Assembly (NCBI GenBank): GCA_009741485.1
Contig: CM019236.1
Span: forward strand, 44,233,920-44,297,919
DNA from: Malurus cyaneus samueli
Lineage: Eukaryota; Chordata; Aves; Passeriformes; Maluridae
Direction of reading: 5' to 3'
DNA length: 64,000 nucleotides
The translations under genes and the position numbers were made by a program. Position 1 is the stretch's first letter. Each line of letters starts with the position of its first letter. A model generated the notes under the pieces. That model had not been told where the DNA came from. It made no database searches and worked only from the letters and a program-made list of their open reading frames with translations. Shown here piece after piece: positions 1 to 11,900 of this stretch.

Positions 1-2165
1 AAAGAACTAGTCTATAATTGTAAGGAAGCTATTAACTCTTTCACCAATTACTTCATTAGGAATGTAGCTAAATGGTTAAGTTTTCTTTTACCTGACTCTG
101 CAGCCCCAAGTTTTCCTAAATGCCCGAGAGTTGTGGAAAACTTCCAGAGTCAGTTGGAACATCTGATGAGAAATTGAAACCATTGTCTTCTGGATGCAAT
201 AAACTTTCTCTTGCACTCATTTTGAATTTTATATCAATACAAATGGTGTCTGTTGGAGCTCCTTAGTCAGGGGCCAGAGATTCAGAAGATGTGTAGAGAT
301 GGACAAAGCTCTATAGGGTGAGATCTTAGGATGTAAAGAAGATGTTCTTAACTGACAGGTTTGCTAACATGGCATATTTTACAAGAAATATTTGTTTGTA
401 TGTATATCTGGATATATTTACTTACGTTCCATCCCTCCAAATATTGAAGATAGCTCTAGGGTATACTAGTGTTAAGTTGATACCATGTGTTAGTTCTGCT
501 GCATGACAAAATAATGATAATCTTTACTTACTGTGCAGGATTTTGTTCTATGCTTGAAACATGCCTGGTTTTTGAGTGTAATCTCTAGTTTTGCTTTGTG
601 TTTGAGTCCTTGGAGAATAATACTGTCCTTGCAGCATGGGACAAAACATTAAATATAGCAGTTGAGCCACAAATAAAAAGTGATTAGAAAAAAAGTGGAG
701 TACTTAAATACTGAGGTCAAACACTTACTTGAAATTTGTTCATTCTATAGTCAGCATATTGATTCTGATATGTATGTTATATATCAGCATATATTGATAT
801 ATTGATATATATATTATATATCTGGTAAAAACCTATTTAAAATGCCTCAAAAACCCCAAAGGACTTCCTTTTAAATGTGTCTAGAGATATCTTCAGTATA
901 TTCATGGTCTGGGATAACTCCAGATCCAGGTAGATTTGTAGTTTTGTAGAGGTAGTTTTGTGTAATATGAGAAAAAGCTGTGGGCAGCCACCGCATTTTT
1001 CATGCATAGTGAATTCTTCTCTGAGATGGAGAATCTTTGCTCACAAGTGCTCCCTCTCTGTACCCTTTACGGAAGATTTTCTCTAAATTTTAGAACTGCT
1101 GGATGGTGGATGAGGCTATTTAAGAGTTCCATGTTTTCTGTGGCTTACACTAAGAAGACTTCTAAATTAAAAAAGGCAAAGAAGTAATTTGGCCTTTTTA
1201 CCTCAGTATTATTTAAAAAAAAATGTAATCTGTGCAATGAAAAAGATGGATGTATATTGTGTTAAAAGAAACAAAATAATAATGCATTTTCTGGGGGAAT
1301 ACTTCTTTTGAATTTCCATCAACTGGTAAATTCTGTTTTTTACTTAACTCATTGAATAGGCAAATACCCCAAGCTATTCCCTGAAGTTCTACTTCTAAGT
1401 CATGTGAATGTATTTGAATATTTTATGGTAATAATTACATCAGAATTACTGAAGACACTGAGAAGGGACACTGAATTTTTGCATTAGAGAAAAAGACAGA
1501 AATTCTCTAAACTTTACTGGTTTTTACCCTTAGTTTTCTTCCCTAAAGGAAAATATCAGTGGTATTACAATGTTTTGTAAAATTACAGTGTTTTTACAAT
1601 GCTTGCTATTTCAAGGGAATAAAATAGTAAAGCCCCTTTGCATAAGCCATTAGGTATAACTTTGAACCATTGAAAGGTAAGCAACAGAACAGTGCAATGT
1701 GTTCAGGTTTAGGAGGGCCCCATCATTGTTGTGTCACAGTTTTGCCTTTTTTTCTTGGTTCTGTACATGCAAAAAAGAAAATTGAATATGTAAATAGTCA
1801 TGCTTATTGTTTCTCCTCTTGCTTTTTCTTTCCTGTATGTGAAAAGAAAGATTGAGTCATGCTTTTTAGTAATTTGTTGAGGAGAATGACCTTTCTAAGA
1901 CTGAAAAAAAGAATTAAATTCTAACTTTAATTATTATTTATTTACAAAACCTATTTTTAGGTATTTTGACTAGTAATGCTTTTTTATGGTCAGCTAGTTA
2001 CACTGGTTACATGAATAGAACTATGCTTTTACTATTTTTAGAGTCTTAGTCTAATGCTCCATATGTTGGTGAATCCAGATGACTCAGGAATCCTCACTTT
2101 TGAGTGAATTATATTAGTTTTATAGGAGACCATGTTCACTCATTGCTCATGTATAGAGTGACTGG
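1..2165. other. Non-coding DNA, presumed PIGG intron
   Basis: No recognisable exon, RNA gene or clear interspersed repeat is seen here. The sequence is AT-rich with short open frames only, the longest about 61 codons and resembling nothing known. A short AT-rich patch with TATA/GATATAT-type repeats lies at about 757-822. Because the first PIGG exon in the window starts at 6294 in mid-gene, this stretch is inferred to be part of the preceding PIGG intron. That cannot be proved from the window. Confidence 0.5.
757..822. repeat. AT-rich simple repeat (TATA/GATATAT-like)
   Basis: Imperfect alternating AT with GATATAT and ATATATTA words. It is a low-complexity patch with no assignable function. 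Confidence 0.6.
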
Positions 2166-2541
2166 TAGTAAGAGATTGCCTGGTGGAGCTGCACTCTGCC
2201 GTCACTCAGACAAATGGACCTGATGTCCAATTTGCAAGAAACAATGGACCCTCTGCCCTCTCAGCACCAGCCAGAAGGAGGGGACCTTCGGGATGGAGAG
2301 GAGTGAAAATGGGTTTCTGCTTGGGATGGCAGGTGAAACCTCTCCTGACCTCCCTCACCTCCTCAGGTGCCTGTATGCACTAGATAAGAGGCCCTGGAAT
2401 CTGAGAACCAGGGAAATGAGGACCAGAGAAGTGAGACTGTGGGTTAAAGTCCATCCAGGTTGACAAGATTGCCTAGGGGAAGGCAGCTTACCCCCCACAT
2501 CACAACCTCCTCAGTTAAGAGAAACAGAAGTGTAGTAGTCA

Positions 2542-2799
2542 TTGGTGACTTCAGTAGTCATTGGTGATTTCCTTTTGAGAGGAATGATATGCCAGCTTGA
2601 TGCAATCCATAAAGAGGCGTGTTGCCTCTCTACGGGCTGGATAAGGGACATCACCAAGAAACTTCCCAGCCTGGTACAGCCCACTGATGATTACCCACAG
2701 CTGGTTTTCCAGCTGGGCAGCATCCAATCCCCAACAACAAAGGTGCCGATTATCAAAAGGAGCATCAGAGCCTTGGGGACAACTGGTCAAGGGGTCTGA
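2542..2799 (+). pseudogene. CR1 ORF1 esterase-domain remnant
   Basis: An open stretch of 85 codons matches the esterase (SGNH-hydrolase-like) domain that I recall from CR1 ORF1. The block usually reads GDSLLRG, but here it is GDFLLRG, so the presumed nucleophile serine has become phenylalanine. The following PSLVxPTDxYPxLVFQxGS pattern is kept. A 19-bp tandem duplication (2535-2553 and 2554-2572) sits exactly at the start of the block. The flanking ORF1 sequence is broken by stops, so this is a fossil. Assignment rests on recalled family motifs; the Ser-to-Phe change is read directly. Confidence 0.7.
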
Positions 2800-4479
2800 A
2801 GCACCAGTTATGTTCTATTCTATCCTGCCAGTTTCAGGGATTGATGGGGCAAGAAACTGGAAAATGAGACAGATGAACACCTGGCTTTGAAACTGGTGTT
2901 ACTAGCAGAATTCCCAGCATTTTATTGTGTGTCAGTTTATATGACACTGAGCCTGGTGACAGTAAGTGGGGTCCATCTCTTTCAAAGGGGAAATATTAGC
3001 TCAGGATTTAGCAGGGCTCACTGAGAGAGCTTAAACTAGATTTGTAGGTGGATGTAGACATAGCCAGGCTTGATAGGGATAAGGTTATGAAGATGTGGAT
3101 ACCTTGCATGACTGGAATGTTGTCATGAAGGTCCACATGTTGCCTAGGGAAGACAGACAAGGAAGGTGCAGTGGTTGAGTTTCTCTCTATGTGTGGAAAC
3201 GCATGGAACATATCAAGCTCTGTCTGGGGTGGATGATGAGAGAATTGAGAGCTTACGGGTCAGGATAAAAGAGCAGATTAGGGTGACACTGTTGTGGCTG
3301 TTTGCTACAGGCCACCTGATCAAGAAGTGGATGAGGATTTCTACAGGCAGCTTGAAGCAGGCTTCAAAGTTGTAGGTTCTTGTGGGGGACTTCAACTACC
3401 TTGACATCTTCTGGAGAGGCAGTACAATGGAGCACAGTCTGGGAAGTTCCTGGAAAGCACTGATGACAATGTTCTGACACAGGTAGCAGAGACCCTACAA
3501 GGAATGGTGCTACTTAACCTTGTAACAACAAACGGGAAGACTTGTTAGAGATGTAAAAGCTGGGGGCAGCCTTGGCTCTGGTGACCATGAGACTGTGGAG
3601 TTCAGTGTTGGGCAGAAAAGATGCAGAGCAACAAGCAATCATGGACTTCAGAAGAGGTAATGTTAGCCTTGTTAGGGATCTTCTTGGAAGTATCCCACGG
3701 GAACAGGCCATGCAGGGAAGAGAGGTCCAACAGAGCTGATTGGTATACAAAGGCTGTTTCCTCTAGGCCTAAGAATGACATATTCTCATGAGGAAGAAAC
3801 TGGGGAAATAGGGTAAGAGATCTGTGTGGGTGAATAAGGAACTCCTGTCATTGCTGAGCATAAGCATGCAATACACAGGAGTGGGAAGCAGGGTCAGGCC
3901 ACTTGGAATGAATATAGAGAGGTTGTCAGAGGAGGTAGAAATGAGACAAGGAAGTCCAAGGCGTGTCCGGAACTAAATGTGGCCAAGGATGTCAAAGACA
4001 ACAGAAAGGGCTTTTCCAAATACATGAGAAACAAGAAAATCTAGGGATAGAGTGGGTCCTCTACTAAATGGAGCAAAGGCCCCTGTAACAGAGGATTACT
4101 GAGGTTCTCTCAGAGGCAGAAGTCAGAGTTACTGAACACCTTCTTTGTATTGATCTTCACTGACAAGACCAGCCAGGAGTCTCTCACCCAGGAGGCCATA
4201 GTAAAAGAATGTTGAAAGGAAGACTTCCCTGTGGTCAGGGAGGATTGGATCCTGTTGGAAGGCATCCACAGGTGGTGAGGGAACTGGCGGACATAGTGAG
4301 GCTGCTAATGATCATCTTTGAAATGTCAACCTTTGAGAGGTTCCTGAGGACTGGAAGAAAGAAAACGTTGAAAAAGGGCAAGAAGGAGGATCTAGGAAAC
4401 TACCAATGAGTCAGCCTTATCTCAGTCTCTGGAGAAGTGGTGGGGCACCTCGTTCTGAAATTAGGCTATCTCTATCCAT

Positions 4480-4710
4480 GTGAATGACAAACAGGTGATC
4501 AGGAGTAGTCAGTGTGGATTCAATAAAGGTAAATCATGCTTGACCAACCTGATTGCCTTCTGTGATGAAACAAATACCGGGCTGAATGAGGGGAGAGCAG
4601 TGGATGTTGTCTACCCTGACTTCAGCAAGGATTTCAACACTGTCTGTCACAATACCCTCATAGGCAAGCTCCACAAGTGTGGACTGGATGAATGGACACT
4701 GAGATTCTAG
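4480..4710 (+). pseudogene. CR1 ORF2 reverse-transcriptase remnant
   Basis: A 76-codon open piece contains the CR1 reverse-transcriptase core: SSQCGFNKGKSCLTNLIAF (family usually QHGFxxGKSCLTNLI) and VDVVYPDFSKDFNTVCHNTL (family usually VDVxYLDFSKAFDTVSH). The catalytic F/YADD box further on (about 4840) is degraded: the + strand reads SPDDTPLGG where FADDTKLGG is expected. It belongs to the 2170-5645 element and is not functional. Confidence 0.85.
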
Positions 4711-5645
4711 CTGAATGGCAGATCCCAGAGGGTTTGTAGTTTGTGGCACAGGGAGGCCTGTCATTAGTGGTGTCTCCCAAGGTTCCATACTGTGAATACT
4801 TACTGACCAGTGACTTGGGTGAAGATCTCACCCAAATCTCACCAGATGACACACCGCTAGGAGGAAAGGTCTATACCCCACAGGGCTGTGCAGACCTTCG
4901 GAGGGACCTCAGTAGTCTGGAGAATTGGGCACAGAACTGGTTGAAGTTCAACAGAGGCAAGTGCAGGGTCTTGCACCTGGGGAGGAAGAACTCCAGGCAG
5001 CTGCTGGAAAGCAGCTCGGAGGAGGACATGGGTCCTGGTGGAAAATGAGCTGTCCATGAGCCAGCAGTGTGTCCTGGGAGCCAAGAAGGGCAATGGGATC
5101 CTGGGGAATAGGAAGAGCATTGCCAGCAGGTCGAGGGAAGTGATCCTGACCCTCTGCTCAGCGCTGATGAGGCACATCTGGAGTGCTGTGTCCAGTTCTG
5201 GGCTCCTCAGTACAAGAGAGACAGCGAGCTCCTAGAATGAGTCCAGAGGTCAGTTAAGAACGTGGCTAAGGGTCTGAAGCATCTCTTTTACAAAGAAAGG
5301 CTGAAGGAGTTGTGCCTTTTCAGCTTGAGGAGTAAATGACTGAGAGAGAACCTCAGCAATGTCTCTGAAGGGTGGGTGCTTCTTAGTGGTGCCCAGCAAT
5401 AGGACAAGAGGCAATGGGCAGGAGCTGATGCACAGGAAGTTCCACTTGAATATGAGAAAGAACTTCTTTACTGTGATGGTGACCAGGCACTGAAACAGGT
5501 TGCACAGAGATGTTGTGGAGTCTCCCTCACTGGAGGGAGTGCAATTATCCTGCTCTAGGTGACCCTGCTTGAGCCTTGAGCAGGAAGGTTGGACCAGATG
5601 ACTCACTGTAGTCTCTTACAGTGATATCCATTCTTTGAGTCTGTG

Positions 5646-6293
5646 GTACCTAAGGCTAGTGTATATTCAATTACAGATGAACTGTGTAGATAATGTGCAT
5701 TTTTAGCTTTTGCAGGATTAAAAAAAAAATATAATCACAGTTTTTGTCATGGGCTCATTTAGTGAATTTATTGGATTGCTGGTATACCTAGCACACAATA
5801 ATGAGACCTGTGACTTTTTTTTGTCCCCCAGAAAATATAAGAATGTCACCAAATTTTGATGGATGTTTGCTTTTGCTTTCTTAGTTTCTCAGACCATGCA
5901 CTTCTAGAATAGCACATCATAGTTTTAAAGCTTACAAAGTTTTTGTCCTTGTCAGCTTTTTTGGACGATGTGCTATGTTTTTTTCAGAAGCTGGCTTTCA
6001 CTGGAAGTGAAGAGGCAAATGAATTTACAGGTTGTTTAAAGATAGTGTAAGGGCCAATTACAACTTCAAGCATTTTTGTAATTTTTTTTTGGAAATGATA
6101 ATGATAATTGCTTAGGGATTTGAAAAATGGAATTGCTTAGGGATTTGAAAAATGCTAGCCTTGGATTTTAACCTGATTGGCAGAACTGGTTGATCTTGAC
6201 CTCTTGAAAGACTCTGAAGTAGGTATTAGTAAGTAACTCATCTTTCTGCTTTATTTATTTATTAACTTTTTTTCAATCTTATTTTCTCTTTAG
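5646..6293 (+). other. PIGG intron, acceptor-proximal part
   Basis: Non-coding sequence upstream of the first visible PIGG exon. It contains a near-perfect 24-bp direct duplication (6106-6129 and 6131-6154). The end carries a good acceptor: a TTAAC branch-point-like word near 6263, a T-rich tract and TTTAG at 6289-6293. Confidence 0.7.
6106..6154 (+). repeat. 24-bp direct duplication (period 25)
   Basis: Two identical 24-base copies, beginning AATTGCTTAGGG and ending GAAAAATG, are separated by a single G. They lie about 140 bp upstream of the PIGG acceptor at 6293. No function can be assigned. Confidence 0.9.
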
Positions 6294-6603
6294 GGGGATT
6301 ACTGAAGCTCGTTTTGTTTATGTCTTTGTTCTTGGCATAGTCTTCACTGGCACTAAAGATTTACTAAAGTCACAGGTTATTTCTGCAGACTCCAGCATGA
6401 AGAGCACAGGATTATGGGAAGTATATAGCGGATTGGTTCTACTAGCAGCTCTTCTATTTAGACCTCACAATTTACCAGTCTTGGTGTTTTGTCTGCTGAT
6501 TCAGACAATGATGACAAAATATATTTGGAGACCTTTGAAATTCGATGCAGCACAGATTACTATCATGCATTACTGGTTTGGCCAAGCTTTCTTCTACTTT
6601 CAG
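6294..6603 (+). CDS. PIGG: PIGG exon, GPI ethanolamine phosphate transferase 2 (C-terminal membrane region)
   Basis: PIGG, working with PIGF in the ER membrane, adds ethanolamine phosphate to the second mannose of the GPI anchor precursor. This 310-bp internal exon starts after TTTAG with the last base of a split codon, then reads GITEARFVYVFVLG and continues for 103 codons to FGQAFFYFQ, ending in phase 0 at a CAG|GTAAGC donor. Hallmarks of vertebrate PIGG are FTGTKDLLKSQVI, GLWEVYSGLVLLAALL, FRPHNLPVL and QITIMHYWFGQ. Hydrophobic stretches at VYVFVLGIVFTG and YSGLVLLAALLF/LPVLVFCLLI fit membrane helices. No frame break is seen. The catalytic alkaline-phosphatase-like lumenal domain is encoded upstream of the window. 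Recognition is from remembered family sequence and is strong because three consecutive exons agree. Confidence 0.96.
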
Positions 6604-7790
6604 GTAAGCTGAATACTCTCTGCTGCAGGGGTGGAGGAGGGATTAATTTTTCAAAGAAGTACTGTCCATTGTAAATAAAATGCTAACTAAATATTACAGT
6701 GGGAGAGTTTACTGAGTGCTCAGAAGGGTTTCGTTTCTACGTTTTATTAATGTTTTGTTTTCAGAATCAGAGAAAGGTGCACACCTTAGTGTCTTACCCT
6801 TAGTGTAGATTTCCAAAAGTGTTACAATGATCATGGACCTATATCAGGTTGATTCTGGTTAATGGGCCTTGTAAGGACTTTTTAAGTGGTATTCAATTTT
6901 AAAATGTCATATGAGCTGATTAATACCAGTAAGAGGCAGGTGGTTTTTGTCACTGGTTCTTGTGGCTCACAAACTTTTGGTAGCATCACAATATGTCTGC
7001 ATTCTGTTTAAGGCAGAACGGAAGTTCTGTAGCATGTAATATCTCTTATGATAACCAGAACTTATTTTCTTTCTAATTATGTCAAATGATACCTTCTTTC
7101 CTTACTCACTTCCGTTCATAGTTCTCTGCATAGTTCTCTGCATTGCAAATAAGGTTGCAATTCCACAGAAACTTTGCTTTGCATTGAAGCTGGAGAGGAC
7201 CTTTCTACTTCTAGTATTGTTGGAAATTTAGTGTAGCAGGCTGTCTAGGAAGGGTGTTTGTTAAGTTGGGAATGAGGTTTAAGAAATGGGTTTTGCAAAA
7301 TTTCATTGTGAGACTTTGCCTCCTAGGCTGGGCTGGGGATGTTAAAATTCTGGTCAAGCTTAGGGTACTTTCTACTGTTTCTGACTCTGTAACTGTAGAC
7401 TGAGGACTGGCTTGATTGAGAGTGTATGTCTGTATAGGGAATTGTTGGTGCAGGTAGGATCATCATGATTCATCCCTTCCTTCCCACTTTTCTTGTTCAG
7501 AGGACATACCATGTCATGTTTGAATGGCTTTTGCATGCTTTGGGTGTTACTTCTCAGGCAGGCAGCTTTGACTGCAACCGCCTAAGAGCACCCGTTAGTG
7601 CAGTTGGCAAAAGGGTGAAGATGGAGCCCTCTCTGTGCTGAGGTACCAAACAAAAAATAACTGCCAGAAATTTAATGGGGAGGAGGCTGGCAAGAAAATC
7701 CTAGTTAGGGAAAAGAATGCAGCAAATAAAGCAGCAAATGATTCATAAATGTTTTCAGTGATGCTGAATTCTTGTTACACTTGGCTGAGA
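6604..7790 (+). other. PIGG intron, no feature seen
   Basis: First part of the 8,821-bp intron between the two PIGG exons. Only a perfect 12-bp tandem duplication (CATAGTTCTCTG, 7117-7128 and 7129-7140) stands out. No exon or repeat family is recognised. Confidence 0.7.
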
Positions 7791-7794
7791 ATTT

Positions 7795-8960
7795 CACAAA
7801 ACCATGAAATTACTGGAGAGTTGAAGCTGGAAGATACCTCTGGAGCTCATTTAGTCCAACCTGACCCCATGTAAAAGCAGATCAGACAGACCGGGTTGTT
7901 CTGAACTGTGTTCATTCTCTGGTTTAAATACCTGAAAGGGCAGTTAGTCCTATGATTTGATCACCCTAGCTAATGACAAGCTTGCTCTGGTTTTAATCAG
8001 AATGCCTTGTATTTCTGTTTCTGTGTGTTGCTTTTCATCCTTTTGCTGGTCACTAATGAGTGACCAAGAAAATCACAGTCTGGCTATATTGCCTGTACTT
8101 CTCCTCGTCAGATATTCGTACACATTGTTATGATCCATACTGAGCTTTTTCCTCTTGAGAGTAAACACACCCAGAGAGTTTGTATGACAGGTGCTTTTTT
8201 GCCATCATCATCTGTGGTGCTTCAGTGGACTTTTTCCAGCACATCCATGACTTTTTTTGTGGTGGCAAGGCCTGAACTGGACTTGATCAAATGTGGATCT
8301 CACCACTGCTTATTAGAGAGAATGAAGCATCTCCCTTGAACAGCTGGTGAGGCTTTCCCTAATGTAGTCCCAGGTGCTGTTGATTTTTCTACAAAGGACA
8401 ATGGCTGGCTGATCTTTTCCAAGCTGCTTTCCATATGGCTGTTTCCACTGTGACCATGGTTTTGTTCTTCCCTGAGTACTGGATTTGACATTTCCCTTTG
8501 GCGCATGTCCTGATTTTCTTGCAGTTTCATTTTTCCAGCCTGTTGAGGTGCCTCTGAGTGGCAGCAGTCCCATCTGCTGTACGATCCACTCCTCCCTGGT
8601 CTGTATTGTGTGTAGACTTACTGAGAGGACTGTCCTATTGCCCAGATCATTAGTAAAGATGTTCAACAGTATCAGCGTTGGGTCTGTCCTTGTGGCTGAT
8701 CAGTATTAATTGGTGTCGTGGTTTAACTCCAGATGGACTTGAAGCTGCTGATGGCAGCCCTGTGAGCTCAACATCTGAGCAGTTTCCAGTCGAGTGTCTC
8801 GTTTCCTAGTCTGGATTGCATCTGTTTGTTTGCCTAAGGAGATACTTAAAAGAGCTCATGAAGTGAGAGTGTGTTAGATAAATGTAGCCCATGTATCTTT
8901 AGCCAGTATGGCATGATGGAATAGAAAATACTTGAAGTAATAGTTTTGTTTTGGACATGT
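7795..8960 (-). mobile_element. CR1 LINE 3' portion, minus strand
   Basis: Read on the minus strand this is a 5'-truncated CR1. The + strand begins with the usual reverse complement of a CR1 3' end (GAAGATACCTCTGGAGCTCA, then TTTAGTCCAACCTGACCCC near 7850). It continues with the reverse complement of the region before the tail (CAGTGGACTTTTTCCAGCACA, CCTGAACTGGACTTGATC). The part beyond about 8715 is related to 19650-19885, so the element probably extends to about 8960. No intact coding frame remains. Boundaries are approximate. Confidence 0.72.
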
Positions 8961-11900
8961 AATATGGCAGGTTAAATTTTGTGTCTTTTCTGCTCTGAAT
9001 GACGCCAAAAATTTGGGAGTAACTTTTCTGAAAGAATTTACATGAACTGAAGCAGCTGCGTACATTTTCCAGAAGTAAGCTATTGGAGCTGTCAAGAGCT
9101 TGATGTGTCTTTCCATTTGACTGTGCTGTGTCAAAGGGTTTTTTCTACACCTATGAAAATGTATTTATGCAAGACCAGTAGAAAGTAACAGGATTTGGTA
9201 GCATCTGTTTTGGCTTTCTGTTGGTCTTAAACTGGTGTTAGCAGAAAGATTTTTCTATCTCATGACTAATGTTTTGCATTTTCAACTACACTTGATGATT
9301 TTTTTGTTTTTAGAAGACTGTAAGAAGTGCTTTCCATTTTACTTGGCTGCTAATTATGTTTTTGGATATCCTGCAGTTTTCTGCTTAGGCATCTGCTTAG
9401 GTCCCATCACTCTGTTGGCAATTTTGACATTTCTTCTAGGAGTGTTTCCTTTGGAAATAATAACTTCCAATATGATACAGATTTCAGCAAACTTCAGGAT
9501 ATTTTAAAGATTAGTTCTGACAAGGGAATTTTTTCCACATAAACATGCTGCTGAATCACAGAATCCAAACGTCATAAACGAGAAATTCTGCATTGCCTTC
9601 TTGTGAACCCGATTTCTAGATGGGTCTTTGTGCATCTCCTGTCCCTGTAAGATCTAGAGAATGATCTGGGTGATAGTTACTTATCAAAACTTCCATTAGA
9701 AGCAGACCAAAGCTTTTTTCCCTCATGTTGTGTTCCATGCTGGTTTGTATGACATAGAGCAGGCCCAGATAAGAACCTGCATCTTTGTGTCCTGTCACAT
9801 ATCTGTAAGCTCCAGCTTTGAAAAGATTCTTTGTAATTAGCAATAGCTTAGCAAAAATTTTGAAAAATTCCTCAGTCTGTTTATCACAGGATCCTTTAAA
9901 AATGTATCAATTTCAGAAGGGCCAGCTAACAGTCTTCTAGAATATTTTTGTGTGTCTGCCCACTTGGTGTGTGCCTATTCACCATGCCGAAGACTGATTA
10001 AAATGACAAATGAATTGTAATAGAACAGGAGGGATTTCCTTTATTTTCTGTCTTTATTTCTCTTTTTGTTTTTATGTTTTCTGAAAATCTTAGAGATATT
10101 TCAGAAATGGAGAAATCAATTCTGCTAGTGGAAAAAGAGCTTTTAAGAGTCAAAACAGATGGAATTTTCTTTCACAATCCTTCCCCCCCATTCCTTAGGG
10201 ACCCAATTTTTGGTTCTCTTTTAAGAATGTTGTAAGTACACTAGATGCCTTTTTAGAATGGAAATTGAGAGTTTGACCAAAATACCAGACTTTAGATATT
10301 AGCTTGTTTTTTTTTCTCTGATGAAAAGTGTTCTGAAGGGATGGAAAGAAACAAATTGAATCATACAAGGCTAGGACTGTATTTGTTCTCAGATACTGAA
10401 TAAACATTAAGGAAGTACAGCTGGGCTTTTTCTGCTGGAAAAGTCCATCAAATTCTCACCTTACATATTGACTTTTGTTCAGCTAGTCTTGATAACAGAT
10501 AGTTGCTTGTTTACTGCCTCAGGAGTGAGCAATAGCTATTTTAGAATTCCAGGGGAGAGATGTGAAGAAAGCACAACTGTCTTGTTAGGCATGATATGCA
10601 CCGTTGGCATACATTTAAATGTCTTCCCTGACTTTGTCTCTTTAAGTTTTGTGGTCACTTGAGCTGCCACTATTAACCTGACTGGGTTCAGAGTGGTGCT
10701 AGGGTTTTGATTTCCAGACAGGCATAAAGTTCTAATGTAGCATACAAAAAAATAGCAGGCTTGTGTTTGAAATACAAATATTGAAAACCACTGAAATGTG
10801 CTGGTGATGTAGATCACATTGGATACTAAATTTAAACTGTGCTAGCTAAATGAGGCAGGAGAAGAGAAATATAAATGAAATACGAAATGCTTCCATCTGG
10901 AAATGGGAGAGAGGTTTGGAGAGGTTTTGGAGAATTACTTTTTGCACATGTCTTGGTGTGATTATGAAGGAAATGAGACTTGCCCATGTTGCTGAGCCTT
11001 TATTAAATCTTGGTAGACAATACGGTACATAATGACAAAAGCAGTAACTCTGTCTTGCTGTGTGTGGATTGTAAGTGATGGCCTTTTGAATGTGATGGTA
11101 AAAATAGCCTTGTTCAGGATAGCATATTTAATGAATGAGGCAGTGCTCTTTCAAAAAGTATTGTTAGGGTCCTTCAGGACTTTATGGAAGTAGATCTGTG
11201 AAAATCCTAAGTGTGCGAGGTAGGCAAGGCTGATAGGAGGAGATACTGCTTTTTATTAATCAGATGCTATAGCTGATGCACTTGGGGGAAAAAATGAAGT
11301 GCGTGGATGTGGAAGCTAATTTTTTTATTTTGCGTGTAGGTAGGAAATACCCCACAAATAAAGGGTGGATTGAAAACAAATGCCTTGATCTTACACTTGG
11401 TTTTGCATTCTGCACTTCTTCTATGCCAGAACCTTGAATGCATCTCCTGCCTTGGAGTTTATTAGCAGACCTCAAGGTCATCTCCTTCACTGAGAGAGGA
11501 GCTAATGGGGAATAGCAGAAGGAGGGGTCTGGCCCTTCTTTCTGTTTTGGTTCTGCTTTAATCCGATGCTTTACTTACTGCCTGTATTGTATCACAGCTG
11601 TGTAAACAGGTATGTGTGTGTCTGTCTTGTACTTTCTTGAGCTTGCTCTAGCTCTGGTGGCTGGGCTTTCTGGCCTAATCTTAGACCTGTGTTGTCACCA
11701 CAGACTTGCTATCCCTGGGCTGCATCTAGCCCTGATCATTGTCTCTGGATCCAGCCCTGACCTGGATATGCCACTGAAGAGTCCTGCATTACTGCTCTCG
11801 CCTGCCTTGTTTTCCTGGTCCAGCTATCCCTTTCTGCTCTTTGACAATTTGGATCTATAAGACAAATTTGTTGAACAGTTGTAACTTAAATGGGAAGACT

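Larger units (their letters stand above)
2170..5645 (+). mobile_element. CR1 LINE, long but inactivated (ORF1 and ORF2 remnants)
   Basis: This is the longest CR1 copy in the window, about 3.5 kb. CR1 is the dominant avian non-LTR retrotransposon and encodes ORF1 (with an esterase-like domain) and ORF2 (endonuclease plus reverse transcriptase). Remnants appear in the expected order. An ORF1 esterase-like stretch lies near 2545-2790 (VVIGDFLLRG, then KLPSLVQPTDDYPQLVFQLG). An ORF2 endonuclease stretch lies near 3285-3420 (VAVCYRPPDQEVDEDFYRQL, then a GDFNYLDI-like motif). The reverse transcriptase lies near 4490-4860 (SSQCGFNKGKSCLTNL, DVVYPDFSKDFNTV), followed by the CR1 C-terminal stretch near 4900-5250. 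Many stops and frame changes separate these pieces, so it cannot encode working proteins. The 3' end near 5640 lacks a clean octamer tail. Both boundaries are approximate. Confidence 0.88.

Noticed and set aside
8712..8735. TGTCGTGGTTTAACTCCAG, like the start of a known avian LTR
   Set aside because: The following sequence does not continue as that LTR and instead parallels the CR1-related copy at 19650, so it was left within the CR1 call.
9235..9507. Hydrophobic 90-codon frame after a TTTTTAG acceptor-like site
   Set aside because: It does not match PIGG, lies between two exons whose phases join perfectly without it, and has no good donor.
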